Of a stretch of 64,000 nucleotides of DNA, positions 63,230 through 64,000 are shown piece after piece (positions within the stretch are counted from its first letter, which is position 1; each line of letters starts with the position of its first letter). The notes under the pieces are model-generated. The model did no database searches. It was not told where the DNA came from and worked only from the letters and a program-made list of their open reading frames with translations. The DNA comes from JALORV01 sp963766365 (GTDB taxonomy: Bacteria > Pseudomonadota > Gammaproteobacteria > Burkholderiales > Burkholderiaceae_F). The position numbers and the translations under genes were made by a program. The stretch covers positions 186,001-250,000 of the forward strand of contig CAVXZK010000013.1 of assembly GCA_963766365.1 (NCBI GenBank), given 5' to 3'.

Positions 63230-64000
63230 CTAGATTCTCATCGGCATCACGACGTACTTGAACTTGTCGGACTCGGGCAACGTCATCAGCGCGCTGCCCA
63301 GTGCATCACCGAGCGCGAACTTGAGCTGCTCGCCCTTCACGTTGAGCAGCACGTCAAGGAGGTAGTTGACGTTGAAGCCGATATCCAGTCCGTCGCCGGC
63401 GTAGTCGATCTCGAGTTCTTCCTGCGCCTCCTCCTGGTCGGCATTGGTGGAGGTAATCTTCAGGCTGCCCGTGGCGAGCACCATGCGCACGCCCTTGAAC
63501 TTGTCCGTCGTCAGGATCGCCGCCCGCTGCAGCGCATGCATCAGGTCCTCGCGACCGATGACAAAGGCCTTGCTGTTCGCCGCCGGCACGACGCGCTGGT
63601 AGTCCGGGAACTTGCCCTCGACGAGCTTGGAGATCAGTTCGATGTCGCCGAAGCTGAACTTGACCTGCGTGGCCGCCATCTGCACGCGGACCGGGTCCTC
63701 GTTGTCGGGCAGGAGCCGCGACAGTTCGAGGATCGTCTTGCGTGGAATGATGGCCTCGATCTTCGGACTGGCCCCGTCCTTCTGCACTTCGCACAGCGCG
63801 AGGCGGTGACCATCGGTGGCCACCGCGCGCACCGTCGTGCCGTCGACGACCAGCAGCATGCCGTTCAGGTAGTAGCGGATGTCCTGCTGCGCCATCGCGA
63901 AGTGGACCATCGACAGCAGGTACTTGAGCGTCGCCGCAGGCAGCGAAAAGTCGGCCGTGAACTCGGCCTGCGCAACAGTCGGGAACTCCTCGGCCGCCAG
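63230..64000 (-). CDS. dnaN: DNA polymerase III beta clamp, C-terminal part (5' end outside window)
   Basis: About 256 residues are visible; the frame is open to the window edge. It contains AEFTADFSLPAATLKYLLSMVHFAMAQQDIRYYLNGML, then ATDGHRLALCEV and KFPDYQRVVP, and the clamp end SALMTLPESDKFKYVVMPMRI. That end forms part of the cleft that receives polymerases and DinB. dnaA and the origin should follow beyond 64000. Confidence 0.97.
   Translation of the reverse strand: MAAEEFPTVAQAEFTADFSLPAATLKYLLSMVHFAMAQQDIRYYLNGMLLVVDGTTVRAVATDGHRLALCEVQKDGASPKIEAIIPRKTILELSRLLPDNEDPVRVQMAATQVKFSFGDIELISKLVEGKFPDYQRVVPAANSKAFVIGREDLMHALQRAAILTTDKFKGVRMVLATGSLKITSTNADQEEAQEELEIDYAGDGLDIGFNVNYLLDVLLNVKGEQLKFALGDALGSALMTLPESDKFKYVVMPMRI

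Overview
The window is about 64 kb of GC-rich bacterial DNA with no RNA genes and no CRISPR array that I could find. The right edge carries gyrB and the 3' part of dnaN, both on the minus strand, 138 bp apart and with no recF between them. That order is typical of betaproteobacteria (Burkholderiales and relatives). It places the window just beside the replication origin, which should lie beyond the right edge. DUF2092/DUF3300/DUF2950 proteins, PutA, Kup and a multiheme cytochrome also fit a soil or water proteobacterium. The taxon is an inference; I could not search databases.

Left part (1-40 kb), mostly housekeeping and envelope genes. First comes the end of an arylsulfatase, then a same-strand run of small secreted or stress-type proteins (DUF2092, an Asn/Val-rich protein, a globin-like lipoprotein, an Ala-rich helical protein, DUF3597, GlsB/YeaQ-like, DUF937). 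An outer-membrane barrel, an integral membrane protein, a secreted HAD hydrolase, an eight-haem cytochrome with TPR repeats, DUF3300 and DUF2950 follow. At 13.4-18.1 kb is a complete ECF sigma (SigF-like)/NrsF regulator pair, divergent from a bufferin-type operon (DUF2282, DUF692 MNIO, DUF2063, DoxX, then DUF1223). Both divergent starts carry the same GTAAC(C/G)-N16-CGAA promoter. Then come a TIM-barrel amidohydrolase, thiolase and acyl-CoA dehydrogenase, DinB, a TPP enzyme with a frameshifted acyl-CoA ligase, a voltage-gated-type K+ channel, PutA, a 1165-residue beta-propeller protein coupled to a tiny membrane protein, Kup and a parvulin lipoprotein.

Right part (40-60.5 kb), an accessory region beside gyrB. 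It holds a lone TIR protein, a PKD-repeat lipoprotein, a methyltransferase next to an orphan Hcp, an NTF2-like gene between short direct repeats, an IS21-family element with intact ends and a 5-bp target duplication but many frameshifts, a DUF333-amidohydrolase fusion, a ParDE module with a palindromic operator, remnants of a GNAT and of a type I restriction HsdR, a frameshifted Nudix gene, and a 1442-residue caspase-STAND-WD40 protein. Three small genes upstream of the caspase, each a helix followed by a beta-rich segment, run in the same direction. They make this locus the best candidate for a poorly described conflict or cell-suicide system.

Single-base insertions disrupt the acyl-CoA ligase, the Nudix gene and, repeatedly, the IS21 genes. 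Some may be sequence errors rather than mutations.
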